This document shows, one piece after another, positions 17,156-24,423 of a stretch of DNA of 64,000 nt (within the stretch, counting starts at the first letter, position 1; each line of letters starts with the position of its first letter). The position numbers and the translations under genes are program-made. The notes beneath the pieces are model-generated. The model did no database searches, was not told the DNA's origin, and saw nothing but the letters and a program-made list of their open reading frames with translations. The DNA is from Lachnospiraceae bacterium (GTDB lineage Bacteria; Bacillota; Clostridia; Lachnospirales; Lachnospiraceae): assembly GCA_018384375.1 (NCBI GenBank), contig JAHAYJ010000042.1, positions 1 through 64,000 of the forward strand. The letters are read 5' to 3'.

Positions 17156-18162
17156 GGACACCAGCCGTCAATGCCGCATAAAACCTTCTCTTTCGCATAA
17201 AAAGAGGCCTCAGTATCCGACAGCTGATGTACGAAAGGTGCACGGAAGGAAGACTCTGTTGCGTTTCCGGGTCCATAGCTTTGATATTCTGCATAGAAGC
17301 AGTTTTTGCGAGCATTTGGCTTGTTCCAGTCATGGAAACCTTCGGGTCTGATATGCGGGCCAAGATAACAGGATAAAAGCACGGTCCTAGCATAATCCCG
17401 CCATGGCCTTCCGAGATAAACACTCTTTTCAGGGACTGTGCCCGTAAAACGGCAGTTGTGAAATACGTAGCCGTATGGATATCCCTCCGGAGTGGACGCA
17501 GCTGTAGCGTAACCGTAAATTGGGGTATTCCCGTCGCTGTCCGGCGTAAGCTCTTCGGAGGCTACGGAAGCAATCTCACAGCGCTCAAAATAGGCTGTGG
17601 CACTTCCGAAAATGAAGTCAATGTCCCCACAGATATAGCAGCTTTCATAGCATTGCCGACCAACGATTCGCTCGGCAAACTCTTTGGGACCGGTAAAGCC
17701 TCCGGGAGATAAAGGAGCAGGCGGCAAGGGCCCGGTAAAAAGCGTATCCTGAAAGCTTTCAAGTCTGCAGTTTCTGACCAGGATCCTGTCACCGTCTGCA
17801 TAGAGTGCAATAGCCTGGCCTGCCTTGGAGCGGGGGAAGGAGGCATTGCGAATTGTTAGATTTTGCAGAGTAATATCATGACTGTCAAGAAACATGGTAT
17901 AGGAACGGAAAGTACCTTTCCTGGAACCGTCCGACATAAGCTGTGTGGCGCAGTCATCATAGGTGATGATTGTAGTTTCGGCATTTTCACCGATCAGTGT
18001 GATAAATGGTCTTTGAATCGTTACTTTTTCATGGTATATGCCTGCCTCCAGAAAAATTGTGACCGGTTCGCTGATATCTACAGAAATGGAAGCGATGGCT
18101 TTGGTTAATGAGTCAAAATGATCCTTACCGGTATTTGTTTTGGAAACATAGAGATTCTGCAT
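17152..18162 (-). CDS. CE8 pectinesterase (pectin methylesterase), cytoplasmic
   Basis: Removes methyl esters from homogalacturonan or its oligomers, giving methanol and free carboxylates so that GH28 can act. 336 residues, right-handed beta-helix. Family motifs are GQAIALY, ESFQDTLF with Asp139, GDIDFIFGSA with Asp182, and YLGRPWRDYAR with Arg252. There is no signal peptide, unlike secreted plant and Erwinia enzymes. It is convergent with the isomerase gene: the two stop codons overlap (TTAA at 17152-17155) and no terminator lies between them. It has its own predicted promoter overlapping the end of tmcAL. Confidence 0.92.
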   Translation of the reverse strand: MQNLYVSKTNTGKDHFDSLTKAIASISVDISEPVTIFLEAGIYHEKVTIQRPFITLIGENAETTIITYDDCATQLMSDGSRKGTFRSYTMFLDSHDITLQNLTIRNASFPRSKAGQAIALYADGDRILVRNCRLESFQDTLFTGPLPPAPLSPGGFTGPKEFAERIVGRQCYESCYICGDIDFIFGSATAYFERCEIASVASEELTPDSDGNTPIYGYATAASTPEGYPYGYVFHNCRFTGTVPEKSVYLGRPWRDYARTVLLSCYLGPHIRPEGFHDWNKPNARKNCFYAEYQSYGPGNATESSFRAPFVHQLSDTEASFYAKEKVLCGIDGWCP

Positions 18163-18196
18163 GGGATATGTGTCCTTTCCTATAATTAAGATAAAG

Positions 18197-18225
18197 ATTT
18201 TACTTGTTAATCCATGAGTCTGTAA
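18197..18225 (-). promoter_or_regulatory. predicted sigma-A promoter of the CE8 gene
   Basis: Minus strand: -35 TTACAG (18220-18225), 17-bp spacer, -10 TAAAAT (18197-18202), about 35 bp upstream of the pectinesterase ATG. No copy of the ATGTAAnCAnTTACAT palindrome is near it. Confidence 0.45.
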
Positions 18226-18228
18226 TAC

Positions 18229-19506
18229 TTACGGAATGATAATAGGGGATTGTCTGAATTCATTCAGTACGGTCCCTCTTTTTTTGGCACAGACTGCTGC
18301 TTCATAGATAGAAGAGCAGAAAATATCCTGTTGTAAAAAAGCATATCCCTCCTTTGAGAGAAGTCTTTCGGCATCTGCCAGTTTTGTAATAAGAGGAATC
18401 CGGCTGTTATGTTTCATCTTTTTGAGAAGTGCAGAAGCACTTTCACGAAAACCGAGAAGTCTTGCGTAAGGAACATAAAGTTCCCTCTGGGCAAAGGGCT
18501 TCAGGTAAGTGTCAGGTGTCTTTGTATTGAGAAGAATGTGCAGCAATACACGGCTTATGCGGGTATAGGTAACATCCTTTGATTTCAACTGTTCACAGAA
18601 ATCGGTAAATCCCTTATAAGAAGGAAGGTGGCTGCAGATCTTGTCGGAAAGATCAGGGGTACAGTCGAGATATTCAGAAAATCCGCTTTTCGCTTCTGAT
18701 AACAGTTTATAGTGAAGAGGCAGAGAAAAATCATCCTCTTTCATAGGAGAGGCAGACTGCATTTCCGCCTGAAATGCCGCAAAGCAATCAGAAGGCATGT
18801 GGCTCTTGCAGGTTTCCAGGTCGCTGTCTTTCACATCAGATTCATCTTTTGAAAGGATATCGTAAGAAGCCTTACGGATTGCGCTGGCAGAGGAAAAATG
18901 ATCTTCTCTGGCAGTGAGAGTAAAATCATGATAATCGCTTCCCTTACGCTTTACCGTATAGGGCTGTATCGGACTTTGCGCGGCAAGGAGCGCTTTACAA
19001 TATTCGATTCCAAGAATGTTATTGGGAGAAGCAAGAAGCTTGGAGTACTTTTTGTCAGAAGCAGAAAGGGCTTTTACTCTTGCTTCGGGAAAAGAAACCC
19101 CTTTTTTCAGGAAAGAGAAAAGAGCAGACTGAAAGGCGCTATCTTCGTTGAACAGGAAGGAAGCGGCTTCTGTTATCAGGGGCAGATCTCCACATTCACT
19201 TCCAAAGGATAAAAGGTCAGCAGTCTGAAGGCTGTCAATTAGGGTAACGGCACCCTGTGCAAAAAATTCCGCACTGGAAACAGCGTACAAAGAAGGAAGC
19301 TCAATAACTGCATCTGCGCCTCCCAGCAGTGCCATTTTTGTACGAACATATTTATTACAGATAGCCGGAGCGCCCCTCTGAACGAAGTCTCCACTCATTA
19401 TTACCAGAACATAATCGGCACCGGTATTTTTACGAGTCTCGGAAATTTGATAGGAATGTCCCTTGTGAAAAGGGTTATATTCAGCAATAATAGCAGCAAT
19501 TTTCAT
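18229..19506 (-). CDS. tmcAL: tRNA(Met) cytidine acetate ligase TmcAL
   Basis: Acetylates the wobble cytidine (C34) of elongator tRNA-Met using acetate and ATP; formerly the YlbM/DUF795 family. The nucleotidyltransferase-like N terminus is visible (AAIIAEYNPFHKGHSYQI, then VIMSGDFVQRGAPAI and LGGADAVIELP). The start is placed at ATG 19506, which gives the conserved MKIAAIIAEYNPFH terminus and has an AGAGGT site; an upstream in-frame ATG at 19548 would add 14 poorly conserved residues. It lies head to head with pta-ackA, and since the enzyme consumes acetate the neighbourhood makes metabolic sense. Confidence 0.93.
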   Translation of the reverse strand: MKIAAIIAEYNPFHKGHSYQISETRKNTGADYVLVIMSGDFVQRGAPAICNKYVRTKMALLGGADAVIELPSLYAVSSAEFFAQGAVTLIDSLQTADLLSFGSECGDLPLITEAASFLFNEDSAFQSALFSFLKKGVSFPEARVKALSASDKKYSKLLASPNNILGIEYCKALLAAQSPIQPYTVKRKGSDYHDFTLTAREDHFSSASAIRKASYDILSKDESDVKDSDLETCKSHMPSDCFAAFQAEMQSASPMKEDDFSLPLHYKLLSEAKSGFSEYLDCTPDLSDKICSHLPSYKGFTDFCEQLKSKDVTYTRISRVLLHILLNTKTPDTYLKPFAQRELYVPYARLLGFRESASALLKKMKHNSRIPLITKLADAERLLSKEGYAFLQQDIFCSSIYEAAVCAKKRGTVLNEFRQSPIIIP

Positions 19507-19538
19507 AAAATAATGACCTCTGAACCTTATTTTAATCA

Positions 19539-19567
19539 AATGTACCATAAAATAATCGTGGAATCAA
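19539..19567 (-). promoter_or_regulatory. predicted promoter of tmcAL
   Basis: Minus strand: -35 TTGATT (19562-19567), 17-bp spacer, -10 TACATT (19539-19544). Confidence 0.4.
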
Positions 19568-19609
19568 ATTTTTGTACTGAAAATAGCACAATTTTTTTGA
19601 ACTCGATAC

Positions 19610-19638
19610 TTGCCTGTAATAGGGGATTGAGATATAAT
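19610..19638 (+). promoter_or_regulatory. predicted sigma-A promoter of pta-ackA
   Basis: -35 TTGCCT (19610-19615), 17-bp spacer, consensus -10 TATAAT (19633-19638); start expected near 19645, upstream of the palindrome at 19659-19674. Confidence 0.6.
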
Positions 19639-19658
19639 TTTGGTAGAATTTGTATACA

Positions 19659-19674
19659 ATGTAAGCACTTACAT
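19659..19674. promoter_or_regulatory. operator-like palindrome in the pta leader
   Basis: ATGTAAGCACTTACAT, identical over 16 bases to the site at the uxaB start (10521-10536). It lies about 14 to 30 bases downstream of the predicted pta transcription start and 27 bp before the ATG, so a bound protein would block elongation. Confidence 0.65.
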
Positions 19675-19701
19675 TTATGGGGACGGAAAGGAGAAGGAAT
19701 T

Positions 19702-20703
19702 ATGTCATATATTGACGTGATTAAAGAAAAAGCAAGAATGGACAGAAAAACGATTGTTCTGCCCGAAACAACCGACAAAAGAACATTGATTGCAGCTTCC
19801 AATATCATTAAAGAGGGGATTGCAGACATCATTATGATCGGGAATGAAGAAAAAATAATGGATGGTGCTGCCTGGTTGGAGATCGAGCTTGACGGCGTAA
19901 AGATCATTAATCCGGAAACCTGTGATAAACTGGATGAGTATGTAAATTTATTATATGAAACAAGAAAAAATAAGGGAATGACCCCTGAAAAAGCAAGGGA
20001 AATTCTTTTGACAGATAATCTGACCTTCGGTGTTATCATGGTAAAGGCTAATGATGCTGATGGTATGGTTGCAGGTGCCTGCCATGCAACGGCAGATACC
20101 CTACGACCTGCACTTCAGATTTTAAAGACTGCACCTGGGGTCAAACTGGTATCAGGCTTTTTCCTAATGTGTGTGCCTGACTGTCCTTATGGAGAAAACG
20201 GAACCTTCCTGTTTGCGGATTGCGGATTGAATCAGGATCCTACGGCGGAAGAGCTTGCAGCGATTGCAGACTCCTCTGCAAAGAGCTTTAAAAGCCTTGT
20301 AGGCGCCAAACCAATTATTGCAATGCTTTCCCATTCTACTAAGGGAAGCGCAAAGCATCCGTTGGTAGATAAGGTCGTAGAGGCAACAAGAATTGCCCAT
20401 GAGCAGTATCCACATCTGACGCTTGATGGGGAACTTCAAACGGATGCAGCGCTGGTTCCTCAGGTCGCAAAATCCAAGGCACCGGGAAGTGAAGTTGCCG
20501 GGAAAGCAAATGTGTTGATCTTCCCCAATCTGGATTGCGGAAATATAGGGTACAAGCTGGTACAGAGACTTGGGAATGCTGAAGCTTACGGCCCTATGCT
20601 TCAGGGAATTGCGAAGCCGGTTAATGACTTGTCAAGAGGCTGTTCATGGGAAGACATTGTAGGCGTTGTAGCATTAACTGCTGTACAGGCACAGCTGGTT
20701 TAA
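19702..20703 (+). CDS. pta: phosphate acetyltransferase Pta
   Basis: Converts acetyl-CoA and phosphate to acetyl phosphate and CoA in acetate fermentation. 333 residues from ATG 19702 (MSYIDVIKEKARMDRKTIVL), preceded by AAAGGAGAAGG; the longer open frame upstream runs through the promoter and palindrome and is not coding. Typical Pta segments are present: LPETTDKRTLIAAS, SHSTKGSAKHPLVDKV, DGELQTDAALVP, NVLIFPNLDCGNIGYKL. Followed after about 30 bp by ackA, forming the standard acetate/ATP-producing pair. Confidence 0.96.
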   Translation: MSYIDVIKEKARMDRKTIVLPETTDKRTLIAASNIIKEGIADIIMIGNEEKIMDGAAWLEIELDGVKIINPETCDKLDEYVNLLYETRKNKGMTPEKAREILLTDNLTFGVIMVKANDADGMVAGACHATADTLRPALQILKTAPGVKLVSGFFLMCVPDCPYGENGTFLFADCGLNQDPTAEELAAIADSSAKSFKSLVGAKPIIAMLSHSTKGSAKHPLVDKVVEATRIAHEQYPHLTLDGELQTDAALVPQVAKSKAPGSEVAGKANVLIFPNLDCGNIGYKLVQRLGNAEAYGPMLQGIAKPVNDLSRGCSWEDIVGVVALTAVQAQLV

Positions 20704-20732
20704 TTAAGGAAAAGAAAGGCAGGAGAAGAAAA

Positions 20733-21929
20733 ATGAATATATTGGTAATAAACTGCGGCAGTTCCTCCTTAAAATTCCAGCTGATTGATGCGCAGTCGGA
20801 GAAGCTGATCGCCAAAGGGCTTTGTGAGAGAATCGGAATTGACGGAAGTCAGATGACCTATACACCGGATGGTGGTGAAAAATTAAAGACAGTTACTCCA
20901 ATGGCAGATCATACAGCTGCTATCAAACTTGTGCTTGATGCCCTGACTGATGAAAAGACTGGGGTGGTTAAAAGCCTTGATGAAATCGGTGCTGTAGGGC
21001 ATAGAATCGTTCACGGAGGTGAAAACTTTGCATCTTCCACCTTGATCACGGAGGAAGTGATAAGAGCAATAGAGGAGTGCAATGATCTGGCTCCCTTACA
21101 TAATCCGGCTAATCTGATTGGAATTCGTGCCTGCCAGGAGTTAATGGACGGAACACCTATGGTAGCAGTTTTTGATACGGCATTTCACCAGACAATGCCT
21201 GAGGAAGCCTATCTTTATGGAATTCCCTATCATTACTATGAGGATTACAAGGTCAGAAGATATGGTTTCCACGGAACCAGTCATTCCTATGTGTCTCATC
21301 AGGCAGCTAAAATATTGGGAAGGGCATATGAGGATCTGAAAATTATTGTATGCCATCTGGGAAACGGTGCAAGCGTTTCGGCAGTTAAAAACGGAAAATG
21401 TGTGGATACTTCCATGGGACTGACTCCCCTTGAGGGATTGATCATGGGAACCAGGTCCGGTGATCTGGATCCTGCTATCATTGAATTCCTTTGTAATAAA
21501 GAAGGAAAAGATGTACATGAAATGCTGAATATACTCAACAAAGAATCCGGTGTACTTGGCTTATCCGGAGGCTTTTCCTCCGACTTTAGGGATTTGGAGG
21601 AAGCGTTCGATGCGGGAAAAGAAAATGCGGTCAGAACCATGAAGACCTTTTCCTATCGTGTTGCAAAATACATTGGCGCCTATACGGCAGCAATGAATGG
21701 TGTTGATGCAATCTGTTTTACGGCCGGACTTGGGGAAAACAGTTCCTTTGTCAGAAATATGATCTGTTCTTATCTGAAGTATCTGGGGATCACGTTAGAT
21801 CAGGAAGCAAACAGTAAGCGCGGAGAAGATATGGTTATTTCAACAGAAGATAGCAGGACTAAAGTTTTGGTGATTCCTACCAATGAAGAACTTGCAATTG
21901 CAAGGGAAACCTATGCACTTGTTAAATAA
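20733..21929 (+). CDS. ackA: acetate kinase AckA
   Basis: Transfers phosphate from acetyl phosphate to ADP, yielding acetate and ATP; last step of the Pta-AckA pathway. 398 residues from ATG 20733, with an AGGAGAAG site, starting with the family motif NILVINCGSSSLKFQL. The second signature is also present (RYGFHGTSHSYVS), with HLGNGASVSAVKNG and the C-terminal FTAGLGENS. The in-frame ATG at 20646 lies inside pta and is not used. Acetate produced here can be the substrate of the neighbouring TmcAL. Confidence 0.97.
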   Translation: MNILVINCGSSSLKFQLIDAQSEKLIAKGLCERIGIDGSQMTYTPDGGEKLKTVTPMADHTAAIKLVLDALTDEKTGVVKSLDEIGAVGHRIVHGGENFASSTLITEEVIRAIEECNDLAPLHNPANLIGIRACQELMDGTPMVAVFDTAFHQTMPEEAYLYGIPYHYYEDYKVRRYGFHGTSHSYVSHQAAKILGRAYEDLKIIVCHLGNGASVSAVKNGKCVDTSMGLTPLEGLIMGTRSGDLDPAIIEFLCNKEGKDVHEMLNILNKESGVLGLSGGFSSDFRDLEEAFDAGKENAVRTMKTFSYRVAKYIGAYTAAMNGVDAICFTAGLGENSSFVRNMICSYLKYLGITLDQEANSKRGEDMVISTEDSRTKVLVIPTNEELAIARETYALVK

Positions 21930-21962
21930 ATGCCATTATTTCTATGAAATTTAATTCAGCTA

Positions 21963-21991
21963 TTGACAAATGAAGAAACCGCCGTTATACT
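21963..21991 (+). promoter_or_regulatory. predicted sigma-A promoter of yceD-rpmF
   Basis: Consensus -35 TTGACA (21963-21968), 17-bp spacer, -10 TATACT (21986-21991). The TTG of this -35 box could be mistaken for a start codon of the next gene. Confidence 0.7.
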
Positions 21992-22061
21992 TGTTAAAGT
22001 GTGTGGTTTAGATGATTTTATGCATTCTTTTTCCATACATAGGATTCATAGGGAGCTTGCT

Positions 22062-22580
22062 ATGTTATTAAATCTGACTGATGTATTTACATCTGAGGGG
22101 AAGGACAGAAGAGAAAGCTTAAGCTTTGAGCCGGACATGGTTTCCTACATGGGAAATTCATACAAAATCAAAGAGAAGTCTCCTATCAATGTCTTACTTA
22201 CCAATAACGGAATAGGTAAGGTGCTGGTACAGGGAGAGATGAAACTGGTTCTTTCTATTCCCTGCGACAGATGTCTTGCGGATGTAGATGTGCCGCTTTG
22301 TTTTTCCTTTGAAGAGGAAGTGTTTACACCGGAAGAACAGCCGGATGATCAGGACAGTCAAGAATTTATGCTTGGCTATGAGCTTGATATAGAAGCTCTT
22401 GTGAACAGCGAAATCTTAATCAATATGCCGGTTAAGGTGTTATGTAAGCCTGATTGTAAAGGAATCTGCAAACAGTGTGGACATAACCTGAATGAAGGGG
22501 ATTGTGGATGCGATACATTCGTTCCTGACCCAAGAATGGCGGCTATTAAAGATATCTTTAATGCAAATAAGGAGGTGTAA
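22062..22580 (+). CDS. DUF177 (YceD-family) protein, putative 23S rRNA accumulation protein
   Basis: 172 residues from ATG 22062, preceded by an AGGGAGC site; starts LLNLTDVFTSEGKD as in clostridial DUF177 proteins. The central signature (IPCDRCLADVDVPLCFSFEE) and a C-terminal cysteine cluster (CKPDCKGICKQCGHNLN) suggest metal binding. The family is almost always encoded next to rpmF and is implicated in 23S rRNA/50S assembly in bacteria and plants. A longer frame beginning TTG 21963 would start within the -35 box, so I reject it. Two bases separate its stop from the rpmF ATG. Confidence 0.88.
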   Translation: MLLNLTDVFTSEGKDRRESLSFEPDMVSYMGNSYKIKEKSPINVLLTNNGIGKVLVQGEMKLVLSIPCDRCLADVDVPLCFSFEEEVFTPEEQPDDQDSQEFMLGYELDIEALVNSEILINMPVKVLCKPDCKGICKQCGHNLNEGDCGCDTFVPDPRMAAIKDIFNANKEV

Positions 22581-22582
22581 CG

Positions 22583-22762
22583 ATGTCTATTTGTCCTAAG
22601 AATAAAACTTCAAAAGCCAGAAGAGATAAGAGAAGAGCGAACTGGAAAATGAGCGCTCCTACTTTAGTAAAATGCAGCAAATGTGGCGCACTCATGATGC
22701 CCCACAGAGTATGCAAGGCATGTGGTTCTTACAATAAGAAAGAAATCATTGCTCAGGATTAA
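22583..22762 (+). CDS. rpmF: 50S ribosomal protein L32
   Basis: 59-residue zinc-ribbon ribosomal protein. Begins MSICPKNKTSKARRDKRR and carries two CxxC pairs (CSKCG and CKACG) as the zinc ligands, so this is the zinc-binding form. An AAGGAGGTG ribosome site overlaps the end of the preceding gene. A strong intrinsic terminator follows, so plsX, which usually follows rpmF, is transcribed separately here. Confidence 0.97.
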   Translation: MSICPKNKTSKARRDKRRANWKMSAPTLVKCSKCGALMMPHRVCKACGSYNKKEIIAQD

Positions 22763-22785
22763 TTATTTGAATTCATTATGTTAAG

Positions 22786-22819
22786 ACAGCGCAGGAATCT
22801 TCATTCCTGCGCTGTTTTT
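22786..22819 (+). terminator. intrinsic terminator after rpmF
   Basis: 13-bp stem ACAGCGCAGGAAT / ATTCCTGCGCTGT, 4-base loop, followed by TTTTTG. Confidence 0.92.
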
Positions 22820-23180
22820 GTATTTTTTTCTTGTATGTGTAATTTATAGTTACAACAATATTAAAATTATTAACCATTATTTGTAAGAGAATTTCTTTTA
22901 GATCGGCAATATTAAATGCTTAAACTCGGATTCTTTGATAGTTATGGATATCTATATCATGTCAGATTTCAGTAAATAGCAAATAAATCTGGTATTACCC
23001 CATCGACAGCGTATAGCATGTTAGATGAAAGTAGGAGGGATGTTTCGATTGCCGCAATCAAAAAAATATGCCGGTTTGATATTATACTTGAAGAATTCTT
23101 TTCTATTTGCTTAATATACAGATATGATGTTATAGTAAAGCATAGTTGAGAGATACAAAAATTTCGAGGAGCATTGTATC
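22820..23180 (+). other. AT-rich intergenic stretch before the ECF sigma gene
   Basis: About 360 bp without a supported gene. It holds a possible 43-codon frame from ATG at about 23021 (starts MLDESRRDVS) that lacks a clear ribosome site and any recognisable motif, and it must also hold the promoter of the sigma-factor operon. I see no repeat, tRNA or riboswitch fold in it. Confidence 0.4.
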
Positions 23181-23684
23181 ATGAATGGATTCAATGAAAA
23201 CTACTGTGTGGAATTTGATAAGGCGATTGAAAGGTATGGTGATTTGGTCTATAGAATCTGTTTTGCCATTACAGGAAATGCTGAGGATGCAAAAGATGCT
23301 TTCCAGGAAACATTTTTAAGACTGGTGAGGCATCATAAAGAAATCACAGGAGAAGAGCATTTGAAAGCATGGCTGAGCCGTGTGGCAAGTAATTGTGCAA
23401 AAACAATGGTTACTAATCCATGGAATAAGAGAACACAGGGGTTTGCGAAGAATATTAATCAAGAGCCTGTATATCATCAAAAGGATAATTCACTGTTCCT
23501 GGAGTTAAAAGAATTACCCTATAAATATTCATTAGTATTATATTTATTTTACTATGAAGGTTATTCCGTAAAAGAAATCAGTGATATTCTTGAAAAGAAA
23601 GAAAACAGTGTTAAAACATTGCTGAACAGAGGACGTAAGCTCTTGAAAAAAAGGTTGGAAGGAGGACTGGATAATGAAAAATAA
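23181..23684 (+). CDS. ECF-type RNA polymerase sigma factor
   Basis: 167 residues with the sigma-70 region 2 core (YGDLVYRICFAITGNAEDAKDAFQETFL) and region 4 (LPYKYSLVLYLFYYEGYSVKEISDILEKKENSVKTLL), with no region 1 or 3, i.e. an extracytoplasmic-function sigma factor. ATG 23181 follows a CGAGGAG site. Its end overlaps the next gene by 11 bp, and that gene has the layout of a membrane-bound anti-sigma factor, so the two form a sigma/anti-sigma module. It may control the transglutaminase-like lipoprotein gene downstream as well as genes elsewhere. The inducing signal is unknown. Confidence 0.93.
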   Translation: MNGFNENYCVEFDKAIERYGDLVYRICFAITGNAEDAKDAFQETFLRLVRHHKEITGEEHLKAWLSRVASNCAKTMVTNPWNKRTQGFAKNINQEPVYHQKDNSLFLELKELPYKYSLVLYLFYYEGYSVKEISDILEKKENSVKTLLNRGRKLLKKRLEGGLDNEK

Positions 23685-24342
23685 GCCTGTAGAAGAACAG
23701 TTTATCAAAGAACGTGTTCAGGAGACCTTTGACCGCATTACCGCCTCCGAGGAGCTGAAGAAGGAAACGCTTGAAAGAATGAAAAAGGCGCAGGAAGAAG
23801 GAGAACAACTATCGGATGTGAAGAAGAAGAGAAAAAGCTCTTTATGGCGTTATTCTGCCTTGGCAGCTGCTTTGCTCTGCACAGTAGGTATTTGGATATG
23901 TTTTTTAAGACCTACAGGTGCTTCTTATGTGACTCCGATGGAAGAAGGAGTTTATTATGATAAGGTAGAACTCAAAAACGGAGTGATCCATTTCGTGAAC
24001 AACAAAGTGGCAATCTCCATTACACCTAATGCCGGAAAAGTGACAATAGGGCAAGATGAACAGGAAGATAAAAGTGATGAAATTCAGGCTGTTGATGTGC
24101 TCCTGCTCGACGATGGAGGTATGATCAGTTTTGATAAAATAGATCAAATTTCATTGCCGGAAATTGCAAAGGATAACTGGTCCTATATCGGAGAACAGAA
24201 GATTTATGTTACGGTGTTGAAAACGGAGAAAATGAGGTTCCAGGCGGTATATGAAAAGAATGGAATTGCTTACGAGGTGATTGGTACCGGAACAACGCAG
24301 AAGGAATTTATTGATTTTCTTTATGAAAAAGTAATGGAATAA
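23674..24342 (+). CDS. putative membrane anti-sigma factor
   Basis: 222 residues: a charged cytoplasmic N-terminal ~70 residues that would bind the sigma factor, a single membrane segment (about 72-89, LWRYSALAAALLCTVGIWI), and an extracytoplasmic C-terminal ~130 residues rich in beta strands. No zinc-binding HxxxCxxC motif of the ZAS type is visible. The identity rests on topology and on the 11-bp overlap with the ECF sigma gene; the extracytoplasmic part is not recognised. Confidence 0.7.
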   Translation: MKNKPVEEQFIKERVQETFDRITASEELKKETLERMKKAQEEGEQLSDVKKKRKSSLWRYSALAAALLCTVGIWICFLRPTGASYVTPMEEGVYYDKVELKNGVIHFVNNKVAISITPNAGKVTIGQDEQEDKSDEIQAVDVLLLDDGGMISFDKIDQISLPEIAKDNWSYIGEQKIYVTVLKTEKMRFQAVYEKNGIAYEVIGTGTTQKEFIDFLYEKVME

Positions 24343-24423
24343 TGAATATAGATGAAACCTTTTGACTGTTATCAAAGTATTTATATTATAATACATTTCG
24401 TGTAATGAGGAGGAAAGGTGGAA

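Noticed and set aside
18217-18233. TGTAA-tac-TTAC as a further operator near the CE8 gene
   Set aside because: Spacer is three bases instead of four and the outer bases do not match; probably chance.
19447-19701. Longer N terminus for Pta (from 19447)
   Set aside because: It would run through the tmcAL start, the pta promoter and the palindrome; the conserved N terminus begins at ATG 19702.
21963-22061. TTG 21963 as start of the DUF177 gene
   Set aside because: The TTG is the -35 box of a consensus promoter; ATG 22062 has a ribosome site and the conserved terminus.
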